A stretch of DNA of 64,000 bases, from positions 62,001 to 126,000 of the forward strand of contig NZ_LJRO01000090.1 of NCBI RefSeq assembly GCF_001401155.1, in the 5' to 3' direction. A program made the translations under genes and the position numbers. The notes beneath the pieces were generated by a model that worked only from the letters and a program-made list of their open reading frames with translations, was not told the origin of the DNA and made no database searches. The stretch comes from Pseudomonas tremae. Its GTDB lineage: Bacteria > Pseudomonadota > Gammaproteobacteria > Pseudomonadales > Pseudomonadaceae. Of the stretch, positions 29,165 to 37,741 are shown piece by piece (position 1 is the stretch's first letter; each line of letters starts with the position of its first letter).

Positions 29165-29825
29165 AACCCGATCCTCGCACGGTCTGAATAAGCTGTGCGG
29201 TGCCGGGTTGGTCGATCTTTTTGCGCAGACGGCCAATGTGGACGTCGATCAGGTTGGTGCCCGGATCGAAGTGATAGCCCCAGACTTCCTGGAAGATCAT
29301 CATTCGGGTAATGATCTGTCCGCTGTTGCGCATCAGAAATTCCAGCAGTTTGAACTCGGTAGGCAGCAGGATCAGTGGTTCGCCGCCACGGCAGGCTTCC
29401 CGGGTGATCAGATTGAGTTCAAGATCGGCTACCTGCAGCACGGTCTTCGCCGCGCTGACCGGGTTGCTGCGACGCAACAGCACCTCGACGCGCGCCGCCA
29501 TCTCGTCTGAAGCGAATGGCTTTGGCAGGTAGTCATCACCTCCGGCACGCAATCCGCGTACACGTTCGTCCACATCGGACAACGCGCTGATCATCAGAAT
29601 CGGCGTGGATATACCCTGGGCGCGCAAGTGGGTGACGATGGTCAGGCCATCCATCTCCGGCAGCATGCGATCCAGGGTTATGAGGTCGTAGTCGCCACTC
29701 ACTGCACGCGCCAGGCCATCACGACCGTTATCGACCCAATCCACTTCCAGCCCGTGGCTGTTGAGTTCGGTGACGATTTCCTTGGCGGTGATGGCATCAT
29801 CTTCGATTGCCAGAATTCGGGTCAT
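29142..29825 (-). CDS. Response regulator, OmpR/PhoB family
   Basis: A 227-residue regulator with a receiver domain (acidic pocket E8-D9-D10, phosphoacceptor D52 in ITLDRMLPEMDG, KPF switch lysine) and a C-terminal winged helix (LPTEFKLLEFLMRNSGQII, DVHIGRLRKKID). ATG at 29825 has an AGGCAGGG box; an upstream in-frame ATG at 29852 is less likely. It precedes and overlaps its cognate kinase gene. The targets are unknown; the FNT gene and rhlA flank the pair. Confidence 0.88.
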   Translation of the reverse strand: MTRILAIEDDAITAKEIVTELNSHGLEVDWVDNGRDGLARAVSGDYDLITLDRMLPEMDGLTIVTHLRAQGISTPILMISALSDVDERVRGLRAGGDDYLPKPFASDEMAARVEVLLRRSNPVSAAKTVLQVADLELNLITREACRGGEPLILLPTEFKLLEFLMRNSGQIITRMMIFQEVWGYHFDPGTNLIDVHIGRLRKKIDQPGTAQLIQTVRGSGYVIAEPV

Positions 29826-29911
29826 GGTCCCTGCCTGAATAAGTGCGTTCAAAGCGTCATTCTGCCTTTAAAAGAAGGCGCCGTTTCTGAAAGAAAGTTT
29901 AATGACAGGGA

Positions 29912-30847
29912 TCATATCTCTTTCTTTGCCCCGGCATCTGCGTCTTTGAGCTGTTGCGCCTTCTGCAAACGAATTTTTTCTGCCTTGTTCTTGCGGTCGC
30001 GCTCCATTCGCGCGGTGGTGTCCTTTTCGCTGCGAATCTGCGCATGGCTGATCAGCGCAAAAATGAAGCTGCCACCGATGATATTGCCTGCCAGTGTCGG
30101 CGCTGCAAAGGTCAACCAAAAGTCCCCCCAGCCCAATTCTCCGGCAAACACCAGATAGGACACTTCCGCCGAGCCCACCACGATGTGAGTGAAGTCTCCG
30201 AGCGCCATGAGGTAGGTAATAAGCACAATGATCGCGATCTTGGCTTTTTCCATGGAGGCAATCATCCAGACCATGGTCGCAATCATCCAGCCCGACACGA
30301 TGCCCTTGGAAAACATCTGGGCGACATCGTTTTCCATGACTTTGTGGCCTATCTCCAGAAACGCCTTGTCTGTGCTGGCATCGAAAATTGGCAGATTGAG
30401 CATCACGTAGGCGACCAGCAACGTGCCGACCAGGTTGCCGCCAAGCACCACACCCCACAGGCGAAACAAACGGCCTATGTTGGCCAGATTGAATTTGCTC
30501 ATGATGGGCAATACGGCAGTGATCGTGTTTTCAGTGAACAACTGCTGGCGCGCCAGAATGACCGCCAGAAAGCCTGCCGAATAGCCCAGGCTGCTGATGA
30601 CATGACTGCCGGTAATGCCCTCGAGACGGGAGTTGAGCAGCCCCATCGCCATCAATGACAACCCCATGGTCAGACCCGCTGCCAGCGCCGACCACCACAA
30701 TGCGGCCACACTGCGCTCAAGCTCGTGATCGCCCTGAATACGGATCGTCTCGTGCAACACCGCTGCACGAGGCGGCTGGTTCTCGTCAATCTCGCGCTCT
30801 TCCTCGGCGGAAAGGCCGGGGGTCTTGCCGTCTACTTCGTGGTCCAT
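29912..30847 (-). CDS. Formate/nitrite transporter (FNT) family protein, YfdC-like
   Basis: A 311-residue FNT channel protein with six predicted membrane helices between about residues 45 and 270. It has hydrophilic tails at both ends: an acidic N-terminus and a Lys/Arg/Glu-rich C-terminal tail, as in the YfdC branch rather than FocA or NirC. GAGGA lies before ATG at 30847. The transported anion is not known. It sits upstream of the two-component genes on the same strand with an 86-bp gap. Confidence 0.82.
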   Translation of the reverse strand: MDHEVDGKTPGLSAEEEREIDENQPPRAAVLHETIRIQGDHELERSVAALWWSALAAGLTMGLSLMAMGLLNSRLEGITGSHVISSLGYSAGFLAVILARQQLFTENTITAVLPIMSKFNLANIGRLFRLWGVVLGGNLVGTLLVAYVMLNLPIFDASTDKAFLEIGHKVMENDVAQMFSKGIVSGWMIATMVWMIASMEKAKIAIIVLITYLMALGDFTHIVVGSAEVSYLVFAGELGWGDFWLTFAAPTLAGNIIGGSFIFALISHAQIRSEKDTTARMERDRKNKAEKIRLQKAQQLKDADAGAKKEI

Positions 30848-30986
30848 ACAACGTCCTCAGCGCCAGTGATGAATGGTCCTGCGCAGGCGGCGTCAGTCCG
30901 ATGCTTCAGACAGGTGCGGCGCGCCGTCGTTCGCTGCCGCTCTTGCACATCGAGAATTGTATGCGCGAGTTGGCAAATTGTCGGTG

Positions 30987-31631
30987 CTAGCCCAGCAAAT
31001 GGGCGCTTTGTACACGCTCTACGCCGATGCCCAGAAGGGTCTTCCATGCGTGCTCCAGCGAGCCGTTCATGTCGATGGCGCGACAGGCGTCTTCAACCAC
31101 GTACGTATTGAAACCGGCACTGCGTGCATCCTGCGCCGACCACGCAACGCAGAAATCCAGCGCCAGGCCGACCACGAACAATGTGTCGATGCCACGTTCT
31201 TTCAGATAACCCGCGAGCCCCGTAGAAGTCGTGCGATCGGCTTCCAGAAAAGCCGAATAACTGTCGATATGCGCATTGCAGCCCTTGCGCAGGATCAATT
31301 GTGCGTGAGGCAGATCAAGCGCTGCATGCAATTGCGCACCGTGGCTGCCTTGCACGCAGTGGTCCGGCCAGAGGGTTTGCAGGCCGTAGGGCAGGGTGAT
31401 GCTCTCGAACGGCGTGCGTTGCGCGTGGCTGGACGCAAAGGAGATATGCCCGGCCGGGTGCCAATCCTGAGTGATGATCACCCTCGTAAAGCGGCTGCCC
31501 AGACAGTTTATCAATGGCAACAAGGCATCGCCATCAGCCACGGCCAGTTGCCCGCCGGGCATGAAGTCGTATTGCATGTCGATCACCAGCAAGGCGCAGC
31601 GAGGGTCAGCAGGCTTGTCGGAAAGGAGCAT
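30987..31631 (-). CDS. pncA: Nicotinamidase (isochorismatase-fold cysteine hydrolase)
   Basis: A 214-residue amidase converting nicotinamide to nicotinate in NAD salvage. The catalytic triad is visible: D18 in LLVIDMQYDF, K116 in LRKGCN, and nucleophile C161 in GLALDFCV. The metal-site segment TQDWHPAGHISFA is also present. ATG at 31631 was chosen because the conserved fold begins just after it; the frame stays open farther upstream. It is divergent from the TonB receptor gene. Confidence 0.88.
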   Translation of the reverse strand: MLLSDKPADPRCALLVIDMQYDFMPGGQLAVADGDALLPLINCLGSRFTRVIITQDWHPAGHISFASSHAQRTPFESITLPYGLQTLWPDHCVQGSHGAQLHAALDLPHAQLILRKGCNAHIDSYSAFLEADRTTSTGLAGYLKERGIDTLFVVGLALDFCVAWSAQDARSAGFNTYVVEDACRAIDMNGSLEHAWKTLLGIGVERVQSAHLLG

Positions 31632-31743
31632 GGTCGGTTCTCTCGTCAGGGCGTAAGCGTCAGTTTGCCTGTTTGCGCCTGTGTTGGCTAAGCGAGGCAG
31701 GCAGCATGGAAAAGGAAATAAGGGATTTTGTATCAAGTGTTAA

Positions 31744-31764
31744 TGCGAATCTGTACTATTCGCA
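31744..31764 (+). promoter_or_regulatory. Candidate Fur-binding palindrome upstream of the siderophore receptor
   Basis: TGCGAAT (31744-31750) and ATTCGCA (31758-31764) are perfect inverted arms around 7 bases, 56 bp before the receptor start. The GCGAAT...ATTCGC pattern is common in pseudomonad Fur boxes, and the gene class fits iron repression. The centre deviates from the classical GATAAT core. Confidence 0.5.
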
Positions 31765-31819
31765 AAAAAATCCTGCTGGGTCCCAAGAGGCCTGGTTTCT
31801 TGCCAAGGGCAGCACCTCA

Positions 31820-33946
31820 ATGCGTCGTACTCTCGTTTCTCTTTGTATCATTCAGGCCATATCTCAAAACGCCTGGGCCGAGCAGCCCACTGCCGGTCAA
31901 CCTTCACTGGAATTGCAGAACATCGACATCCAGAGTACGGCCAGCGCCGATACGGCGCAGGGGCCGGTGGAAGGTTATCGCGCCACGCGCTCTGCCAGCG
32001 CAACACGTACCGACACCTCTTTGCATGAAACGCCGCAGTCCGTCAGCGTCATGACCCGTGATGCGGTAGAGGACATCGGCTCCACGCGTCTGCAGGATGC
32101 GCTCGACTATGCCGGCGGGGTCGGTCGGGCCAACAATTTCGGTGGGCAGGGCCTGACGACGTTCACCGTTCGCGGCTTCACCACCGGCGAGTTCTACCGC
32201 AACGGCTTCCCGATCAACCGGGGTTACCCGAACATGCCTGATGCCAACAGCATCGAGCGTCTTGAAGTGCTGCGCGGTCCGGCGACCACACTGTATGGCC
32301 GTGGCGATCCCGGCGGTACTTTCAACGTAGTGTCGAAACAACCGCTCAGCGAGCCCAAGGTCACACTGGGCAGCCAGCTCAATGACCAGGGCATGAAGCG
32401 CGGCACACTGGACGCTTCTGGCCCGCTGGATGATGAAGGGCGCTTCGCTTATCGCCTGAACGTCGTGGGCGAGGGTGGTGACACCTTCCGGGATCACGTC
32501 GAAACCGAGCGCTATGGCGTGGCACCCGTATTGAGCTGGCAGGTCAACGACGCGACCCGCATCACCTTCGAGGGGGATTTCATGCGCAACAACGCGCCGC
32601 TGGATCGGGGCCTGACGCGCTATGCCAACCAGACGAGCACCGCTTCTCGAGACACTTTCTTTGGCGAGAAGAGCGTGGGCAAGCTGCACAATGACAACAA
32701 CATGGCGCAGCTGCGCTTCGATCACGACCTGAACGCCGACTGGAAGCTGGGCGGCGGCGTGCAGATACTCGACGGCTCGCTGCAGGGCGATGCCATCGAG
32801 GCCAACGGCCTGGCTGCCGACGGTCGCACCCTCGGACGCAACTTCAACTATCGCAAGCTGGAGTGGACCGACCGCGACGTGCAACTGAACCTTACCGGGT
32901 ATTTTTCTGCTGGCGGCTTCGACCACACCTTGCTGACCGGGGTCGAATACGAAGACTACGACTACAAGTCGATCATCCAGCGCTCCAGTGGCGCGGTCAG
33001 TGCCTACCCCATCGACATTTTCAACCCGGTCTATGGGCAGGCTCGGCCTGCGCTGACCCGAACCACCACCCATGACAAGGAAAACCTGAAAACCTGGGCG
33101 GCCTTCGTGCAGGACCAGGTGGCGTTGACCGAGCGCCTGAAGCTGCTGGGCGGCGTACGTCTGGAGCGTTTCGAGCACGATTACGATTCATTCCTGCCCG
33201 GTACCAGCAGCTGGACAGCCAGTGATAATGCGGTCACGCCACGCATTGGCCTCAGCTATGACCTGACCGACACCGTCGCCGTTTATGCCAACACGGCACG
33301 CTCGTTCAAACCCAACAGCGGTGCCAGCCGTCTGGGTGGCGGATTCAAGCCGGAAGAAGGCAAGTCTTACGAGATCGGCACCAAATGGGAGGCGCTGGAC
33401 GGGCAATTGAGTGTCGATGCAGCGGTCTACCAGATCGAGAAACGCAACGTGCTGACCACCGACCCGGTAGATTCCACATTCAGCGTGGCGGCAGGCGAAG
33501 TGCGCAGTCGTGGTCTTGACCTCAACATGGTCGGCAACCTGACCCCCGAGTGGCGGATGATGGGCAGCTACGCCTATGTCGATGCCGAAGTGACCAAGGA
33601 CAACACGCTGCGCTCCGGCACACGGCTGATGAACATCCCCGAACAGACCTTCAGCCTGCTCAATGTCTACGAATTTCAGGACGGTGCCTTGCGTCGCCTG
33701 GGGCTTGGCGCTGGCGGACGTTACGTCGACCAGCGTGCTGGTCGTACCGCCAATGTCGCCTTCTCGATGGACAGCTACACCGTTTTCGACCTGCTGGCTT
33801 ATTACAAGGTCAATCAGCACGTGAAGCTGAATCTCGACTTGAAGAACGTGTTCAATACTGAGTACGAAGAAGGCGCGTTCGGTAACGTCTACGCCTATCC
33901 GGGAGCCCCGCGAACGGTGCAGGTGGGAGTCGCTTATACGTTGTGA
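31820..33946 (+). CDS. TonB-dependent siderophore receptor
   Basis: A 708-residue outer-membrane receptor for a ferric siderophore. After a signal peptide (about 1-20, NAWAEQ) comes the plug domain (TPQSVSVMTRDAVEDIGSTR, then FTVRGFTTGEFYRNGFPI and RLEVLRGPATTLYGRGDPGG) and the 22-strand barrel ending in V-A-Y-T-L, with the terminal aromatic pattern close to the end. It resembles the ferrichrome/FhuA-FiuA group (siderophore receptor family). There is no N-terminal signalling domain of the FecA/FpvA kind, so it should not signal through its own sigma factor. ATG at 31820 starts the signal peptide; the ORF is open upstream. A Fur-like palindrome precedes it. Confidence 0.88.
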   Translation: MRRTLVSLCIIQAISQNAWAEQPTAGQPSLELQNIDIQSTASADTAQGPVEGYRATRSASATRTDTSLHETPQSVSVMTRDAVEDIGSTRLQDALDYAGGVGRANNFGGQGLTTFTVRGFTTGEFYRNGFPINRGYPNMPDANSIERLEVLRGPATTLYGRGDPGGTFNVVSKQPLSEPKVTLGSQLNDQGMKRGTLDASGPLDDEGRFAYRLNVVGEGGDTFRDHVETERYGVAPVLSWQVNDATRITFEGDFMRNNAPLDRGLTRYANQTSTASRDTFFGEKSVGKLHNDNNMAQLRFDHDLNADWKLGGGVQILDGSLQGDAIEANGLAADGRTLGRNFNYRKLEWTDRDVQLNLTGYFSAGGFDHTLLTGVEYEDYDYKSIIQRSSGAVSAYPIDIFNPVYGQARPALTRTTTHDKENLKTWAAFVQDQVALTERLKLLGGVRLERFEHDYDSFLPGTSSWTASDNAVTPRIGLSYDLTDTVAVYANTARSFKPNSGASRLGGGFKPEEGKSYEIGTKWEALDGQLSVDAAVYQIEKRNVLTTDPVDSTFSVAAGEVRSRGLDLNMVGNLTPEWRMMGSYAYVDAEVTKDNTLRSGTRLMNIPEQTFSLLNVYEFQDGALRRLGLGAGGRYVDQRAGRTANVAFSMDSYTVFDLLAYYKVNQHVKLNLDLKNVFNTEYEEGAFGNVYAYPGAPRTVQVGVAYTL

Positions 33947-34049
33947 TGCTGCACGTATATGCTTCTTGTATAGAAAGCCTGACCCTTTTCAGGGGCGGGT
34001 TGAGCGGCGCGTGTCGCTGATATAAAACCCCGGTCGCACGGGCATTGAA

Positions 34050-35297
34050 TCATGAGTACTGGTCTGACTTTGAAAACCCGACACGGTGGCGAAGTTTGCC
34101 ATACTGGAACTGCTCCTTGCCGGGTAAAATATCCGCCCCCGCTGCTTTGAGCGCGGTCATGTTATCCGTCAAGGCTTTAGTGGCAGCGTCCTTTTGCTGG
34201 AAGGTGTTGCCTAACAGCAAGCTGGCATTGCCCACTTCTCCGATCTGGAATTTATAGCCGGCCTCTTGTAACGCCTTGATCTGTTTTGCGAGCCGGGAAG
34301 ATGCTTCGTTTTCCCTGGCATACACATGAAAACCGCCAATGAGGGCGGGGTTGCCTTCACCATTGGCGGCTTTCAGTTGTTCGGCAAACTTGACCAGGCC
34401 ACTCTGCGGGCCAGCGGTCAGGCCACCCCCCCAGTTACTGTCCTCGACAACAATGCTTCCTTTAAAGCTGGCATTGCGCGCGGATCTAATCAACGTGGTC
34501 TGCATGTCGGCCCATTCCTGACTGGCACTCTGGCCGCCCTGGTTAAACGTATCCAGCACGAAACCGGGGCGACTGCCGAACTTTTTGACCACACTGCTGA
34601 TGTCGGCCGCAGCCTGCTTCAACTTGTCTCCCGTCAGCACGTTGCCGCTGCCCTGGTTCGCATTGTCACGAAAAGTGAACTGAACTTTTACACCCTGTTT
34701 GCCCCCTTCATTAAGCAGTGCCCTGAGCTTATCCATCTGCTGGGAATCCTGAATCTGAACATGGGTCATCTGGATGCGTAACGTCCCGCCTCCAATCGCT
34801 TTCAGCTCCTGAATCATCTTTGTGGCAGCTGCAGGTGTGGCGATGTCATCAGGATTGACGTTGGCCCCCCCGCGCGCTGGCGGGGCGGCAATTTTGGCTG
34901 GCTCTGAAGCGGCAGCTTTTTCAGCTTCCTTGGCTTTTTTTTCTGCTGAAAGGACCGTGCTGTCTTTAACTGCGGCCACTTCGTCGCGAGAAGCCTTTGG
35001 ATCGTCGCGGCTGACACGCGCTTTTTGACTGGCAAGCAAAGCCGTGTCTGACGAGGAAGCTTCGCTCTCCAGTGACCGAGTATTTCGACTGAGCATCATT
35101 CTTGTGTAAACGGGGGACGTCTCCGGTGTCGCTGCGGTGCGCCTGTCGGAGGCCGTGTAGGTGTCGAGTTTTGCCTGCTTATCCGGATTAGCTTCAGTCG
35201 CGACAGCGTCCACGGTCCGAGTGGTCCCGTCTGCCTTTGCAGGCCTTTCGTTGGCGGCCGTAAGAGGGTCATATGACCTGGCGGTGCGGATATTCAT
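34050..35297 (-). CDS. hopAH2: HopAH2-family candidate type III effector; GH5-like barrel
   Basis: A 415-residue protein assigned to HopAH2 from gene order (downstream of the TonB receptor in the rhlA region) and size; this rests on recall and was not searched. Residues 1-140 look disordered, with a Lys/Glu/Ala-rich stretch at about 95-130. From about 145 the pattern is a TIM barrel of the glycoside hydrolase family 5 kind: FVLDTFNQGG at Q253 (family: FNEP), VVEDSNWGGG at 285-292, GGFHVYA with H324, and QIGEVGN with E354 (family: GEFG nucleophile). The expected acid/base glutamate is replaced by Q253. The N-terminus is poor in serine and has an aspartate at position 10, unlike a typical type III signal. 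Only a degenerate HrpL box is upstream. Confidence 0.75.
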   Translation of the reverse strand: MNIRTARSYDPLTAANERPAKADGTTRTVDAVATEANPDKQAKLDTYTASDRRTAATPETSPVYTRMMLSRNTRSLESEASSSDTALLASQKARVSRDDPKASRDEVAAVKDSTVLSAEKKAKEAEKAAASEPAKIAAPPARGGANVNPDDIATPAAATKMIQELKAIGGGTLRIQMTHVQIQDSQQMDKLRALLNEGGKQGVKVQFTFRDNANQGSGNVLTGDKLKQAAADISSVVKKFGSRPGFVLDTFNQGGQSASQEWADMQTTLIRSARNASFKGSIVVEDSNWGGGLTAGPQSGLVKFAEQLKAANGEGNPALIGGFHVYARENEASSRLAKQIKALQEAGYKFQIGEVGNASLLLGNTFQQKDAATKALTDNMTALKAAGADILPGKEQFQYGKLRHRVGFSKSDQYS

Positions 35298-35413
35298 CGA
35301 ATGTCTCTGTAGGCTCTGTACGAAAAGTGGCTGCGCTCGGCGAAACAGGAGAGTGAGTCGTCAGGGAAGCAATAACTTATTAAATGACAGTGTTCATATA
35401 GCTGGTTGGGGTA

Positions 35414-35441
35414 GTTGTGATGACGCTTTTATTAACGTTCC
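35414..35441 (-). promoter_or_regulatory. Degenerate HrpL (hrp box) candidate for hopAH2
   Basis: On the minus strand, GGAACG (35441-35436), a 15-base spacer, then TCACAAC (35420-35414). The HrpL consensus is GGAACC, 15-16 bases, CCACNNA. Each half has a mismatch at conserved positions. It lies about 117 bp before the hopAH2 ATG. It may be a decayed or inactive promoter. Confidence 0.25.
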
Positions 35442-35571
35442 GCTTTTCCTGTTTTTTTTCTTAATATGCTTTTTGGGGCAAAAACGTATGTTGAGCGTTA
35501 ATCTGTCGGCAGCGAGTGACGCATAAACAGAGCGCTCAGGGCAACAAAAATTATGAGTGGCTGCGGTCAAG

Positions 35572-35700
35572 TCACCTCCCCAGTGACTGTAGCTCCCTGT
35601 TGGCAACGTTCATGAGACGTGCGGCCTTGTTTATTACAGCAGGTTTTTCTGTCGCACCCATCGAAAGGTCATAGGGCTGTTTTTCATCGCGCGTCTCTGT
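35572..35700 (-). pseudogene. Remnant of a second hopAH2-like gene (N-terminal fragment)
   Basis: The 5' ends of hopAH2 and of this element match: ACAGAGAC, three differing bases, CGATGAA (hopAH2 ATG at 35297; here ATG at 35687). Farther on, TATGACC is shared. In the frame of that block the remnant reads YDLSMGATEKPA against YDPLTAANERPA in hopAH2, then continues to a TGA at 35574-35572. The distance from ATG to TATGACC is 11 bases here and 21 in hopAH2, so the remnant is frameshifted after the ATG as well as truncated to about 40 codons. Tandem hopAH2 copies are known in some P. syringae strains (recalled, not checked). Confidence 0.55.
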
Positions 35701-35952
35701 AAAGGGGTAAATTCGGCGGCGATGCTCAAGGTGTCAATTATCTATATCAAGTACTCAACAGTAAAATATATAAGTGTCGAGCGCCCTGAGTTATTGAATG
35801 TCGTTAATAATAAGAAGGCGTGAAAAGAGCGTTAAATAAATCAATGCCTGTGTTCGCCTTTTAGGGCGCGGCTAAGACTTTTAAATACTCCGCTCGTCAC
35901 GCCAAACAGGTTCACGCACTGATCACGGCAGGTCAGGAAGACGCAGTGCACG

Positions 35953-36909
35953 TCACCCAAACACCCGAATCGGCGACCCCGCATGCCAGGCCAGAATGTC
36001 CTCGATCATCTGCCCATAGAACGTCCGGTAGTTGTTCTCGGTGACATAACCGATATGCGGAGTTGCCAGCACGTTATCCAGCGTGCGGAACGCATGGTCG
36101 GCGGGCAGCGGTTCGATGTCGAAGACGTCCAGCGCCGCGCCTGCGATCCTGTGCTGTTGCAGCGTCTCGATCAGTGCGGCCTGATCGATTATCGGGCCGC
36201 GTGACGAGTTGATCAGGTAGGCGCCTGGCTTCATCCAGCCCAGTGCTTCTGCATCCACCAGCCCACGGCTGCGGTCGCTGAGCACCAGGTGCACCGACAG
36301 CACGTCGGCCTGCTCGAACAATTGCTGTTTGCTGACATAAGTGACGCCCGATTCGGCTGCGGTTTCTGCGGTCAGGTTCTGGCTCCAGGCAATGACGTTC
36401 ATGCCGAATGCCTGCCCATAACGCGCGATCCACTTGCCGATACTGCCCAACCCGAGGATGCCAAGCGTTTTGCCATGCAGGTCACTGCCCAGGCCGACCT
36501 GCCAGTTGCCAGCGCGCAGCGAATTGGCTTCGCTGACCAGATTGCGGGTGATGCCCATGATCAGTGCCCAGGTCAGTTCCGGAGCCGCATTTTTATAGCT
36601 TTCAGTGCCGCACACGACAATGCCCTGTCGTTTGGCGGCTGCCGTATCAATGGCAGCGTTACGCATGCCGCCAGTGACCAGCAACTTGAGTTGGGGCAGC
36701 TGGCTGAGCAGCGCTTCGTCGAACAGGGTTCGCTCGCGCATCACACAAATGATGTCGAACGCCTGCAGGCGCTGCACCATGGTCGGCGTGTCGGCAGGGT
36801 AGTCGTGCAAAAAACTCACGTCGCCCACTGAGTCGAGTGCCGACCAGTCCACCACGTCGCTCGCGACGTTCTGCCAGTCATCAAGCACGGCGATGTTCAA
36901 TGGGGTCAT
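35953..36909 (-). CDS. D-2-hydroxyacid dehydrogenase family protein
   Basis: A 318-residue NAD-dependent D-2-hydroxyacid dehydrogenase (phosphoglycerate dehydrogenase/formate dehydrogenase fold). Present are the dinucleotide loop LGILGLGSIGKWIARYGQAFG, the substrate arginine region VHLVLSDRSRGLVD, the GAYLINSSRGPIIDQAAL helix, the catalytic glutamate in ALDVFDIEPLP, and the catalytic histidine in ATPHIGYVT. The substrate is undetermined. ATG at 36909 has TGAGG upstream; an in-frame ATG lies 15 bases earlier. The DUF1345 gene lies 35 bp upstream on the same strand, so the two may be co-transcribed. Confidence 0.85.
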   Translation of the reverse strand: MTPLNIAVLDDWQNVASDVVDWSALDSVGDVSFLHDYPADTPTMVQRLQAFDIICVMRERTLFDEALLSQLPQLKLLVTGGMRNAAIDTAAAKRQGIVVCGTESYKNAAPELTWALIMGITRNLVSEANSLRAGNWQVGLGSDLHGKTLGILGLGSIGKWIARYGQAFGMNVIAWSQNLTAETAAESGVTYVSKQQLFEQADVLSVHLVLSDRSRGLVDAEALGWMKPGAYLINSSRGPIIDQAALIETLQQHRIAGAALDVFDIEPLPADHAFRTLDNVLATPHIGYVTENNYRTFYGQMIEDILAWHAGSPIRVFG

Positions 36910-36944
36910 GTCTGCAGTCCTCATGGTGAAGTTTGCTGAAAGGG

Positions 36945-37598
36945 TTAGTTGAACAGGCTGGCGGCAATGTTGATCGAGAAGCCCAGAATAGCTGTGTTGA
37001 AGACGAAGCAGATCAGCGATTGGCCCAGCACGACCTTGCGCATTTCACGCGTCGCCACGCCGACATCCGAGGTCTGAACCGCGACGCTGATGGTGAACGA
37101 GAAATACAGGAAGTCCCAGTAATCAGGGTGCTGCTCACCGCCGACAAATGCCAGCGCCGGCTCCTTGCCTTTCCAGGTGTAGAACACGCGCGCGTAATGC
37201 AGGCTGAAGATTACGCCGATCATCAGCCAGGAACCGATGACGGTCAGGCCGGTAAAGGCGTGATGAAGCATGCGGGCATCGCTGGAAAGCCCCTTGCTGC
37301 TCGCAATCTCGACGATGATTGCAGCCAGGCTGGCCAGCGCCGCGACGCACACCGTGACGAGGATGACGCCAGCGTTTTCGTCTTCCATCAGGGCGACCCG
37401 GCGGACATCCTGAGCATTGCTGCGCAGGGTGCGGACGAAAATCAGGATCAGGTACAGCCAGACGCCTGTGTCCCAGCCGGTCAATAAACTCTGCGTGAGT
37501 GTTGCCTGGGGTATAAGCCAGGCCCAGGCGATGCCAGCGGTCAGTCCAACCAGAGCTGCGAGAGTCAAGCGAGGGCGGGTGCGGGCGAGATGGCGCAT
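36945..37598 (-). CDS. DUF1345 family inner-membrane protein
   Basis: A 217-residue membrane protein with five or so predicted helices (about 11-31, 45-60, 78-98, 115-135, 190-212). [23 protein letters not shown] near residue 160 is the conserved DUF1345 segment; it resembles the pore-loop region of small ion channels, but no function is established. It precedes the dehydrogenase gene on the same strand. Confidence 0.75.
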   Translation of the reverse strand: MRHLARTRPRLTLAALVGLTAGIAWAWLIPQATLTQSLLTGWDTGVWLYLILIFVRTLRSNAQDVRRVALMEDENAGVILVTVCVAALASLAAIIVEIASSKGLSSDARMLHHAFTGLTVIGSWLMIGVIFSLHYARVFYTWKGKEPALAFVGGEQHPDYWDFLYFSFTISVAVQTSDVGVATREMRKVVLGQSLICFVFNTAILGFSINIAASLFN

Positions 37599-37665
37599 GC
37601 GGTTTAGTCGTTACTGGATGTTGCGAGACAGTAGCACGGCCATTCGACGGGCCAAATCCGATTTG

Positions 37666-37700
37666 AAAAAAAACGGCGCGCAAGGGGGGTGCGCGCCGTT
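37666..37700 (-). terminator. Rho-independent terminator of gudD
   Basis: AACGGCGCGC (37672-37681) pairs with GCGCGCCGTT (37691-37700), extended by one A-T pair, with a G-rich loop. On the minus strand it is followed by eight T residues (A run 37666-37673). It lies 41 bp beyond the gudD stop. Confidence 0.9.
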
Positions 37701-37741
37701 TGCCAGCATCGTGGCGAGTCAGCTTTGAATACAGGTTTGTT

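Larger units (their letters stand above)
35298..35952. other. AT-rich region upstream of hopAH2
   Basis: A 655-bp stretch, clearly richer in A and T than its flanks from 35700 to 35900. It holds a degenerate HrpL-type box at 35414-35441 and a hopAH2-like remnant at 35572-35700. The plus-strand open frame at 35161-35526 runs antisense through the hopAH2 start and is not credible. The composition and decayed copy suggest past insertion or deletion. Confidence 0.5.

Noticed and set aside
35312..35331. GGCTCTGTACGAAAA, resembling the end of an insertion sequence
   Set aside because: No matching inverted end, target duplication or transposase gene is present nearby.
35161..35526. 121-codon plus-strand open frame across the hopAH2 start
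   Set aside because: Half of it is antisense to hopAH2 and the rest is AT-rich spacer with a poly-F/L stretch.
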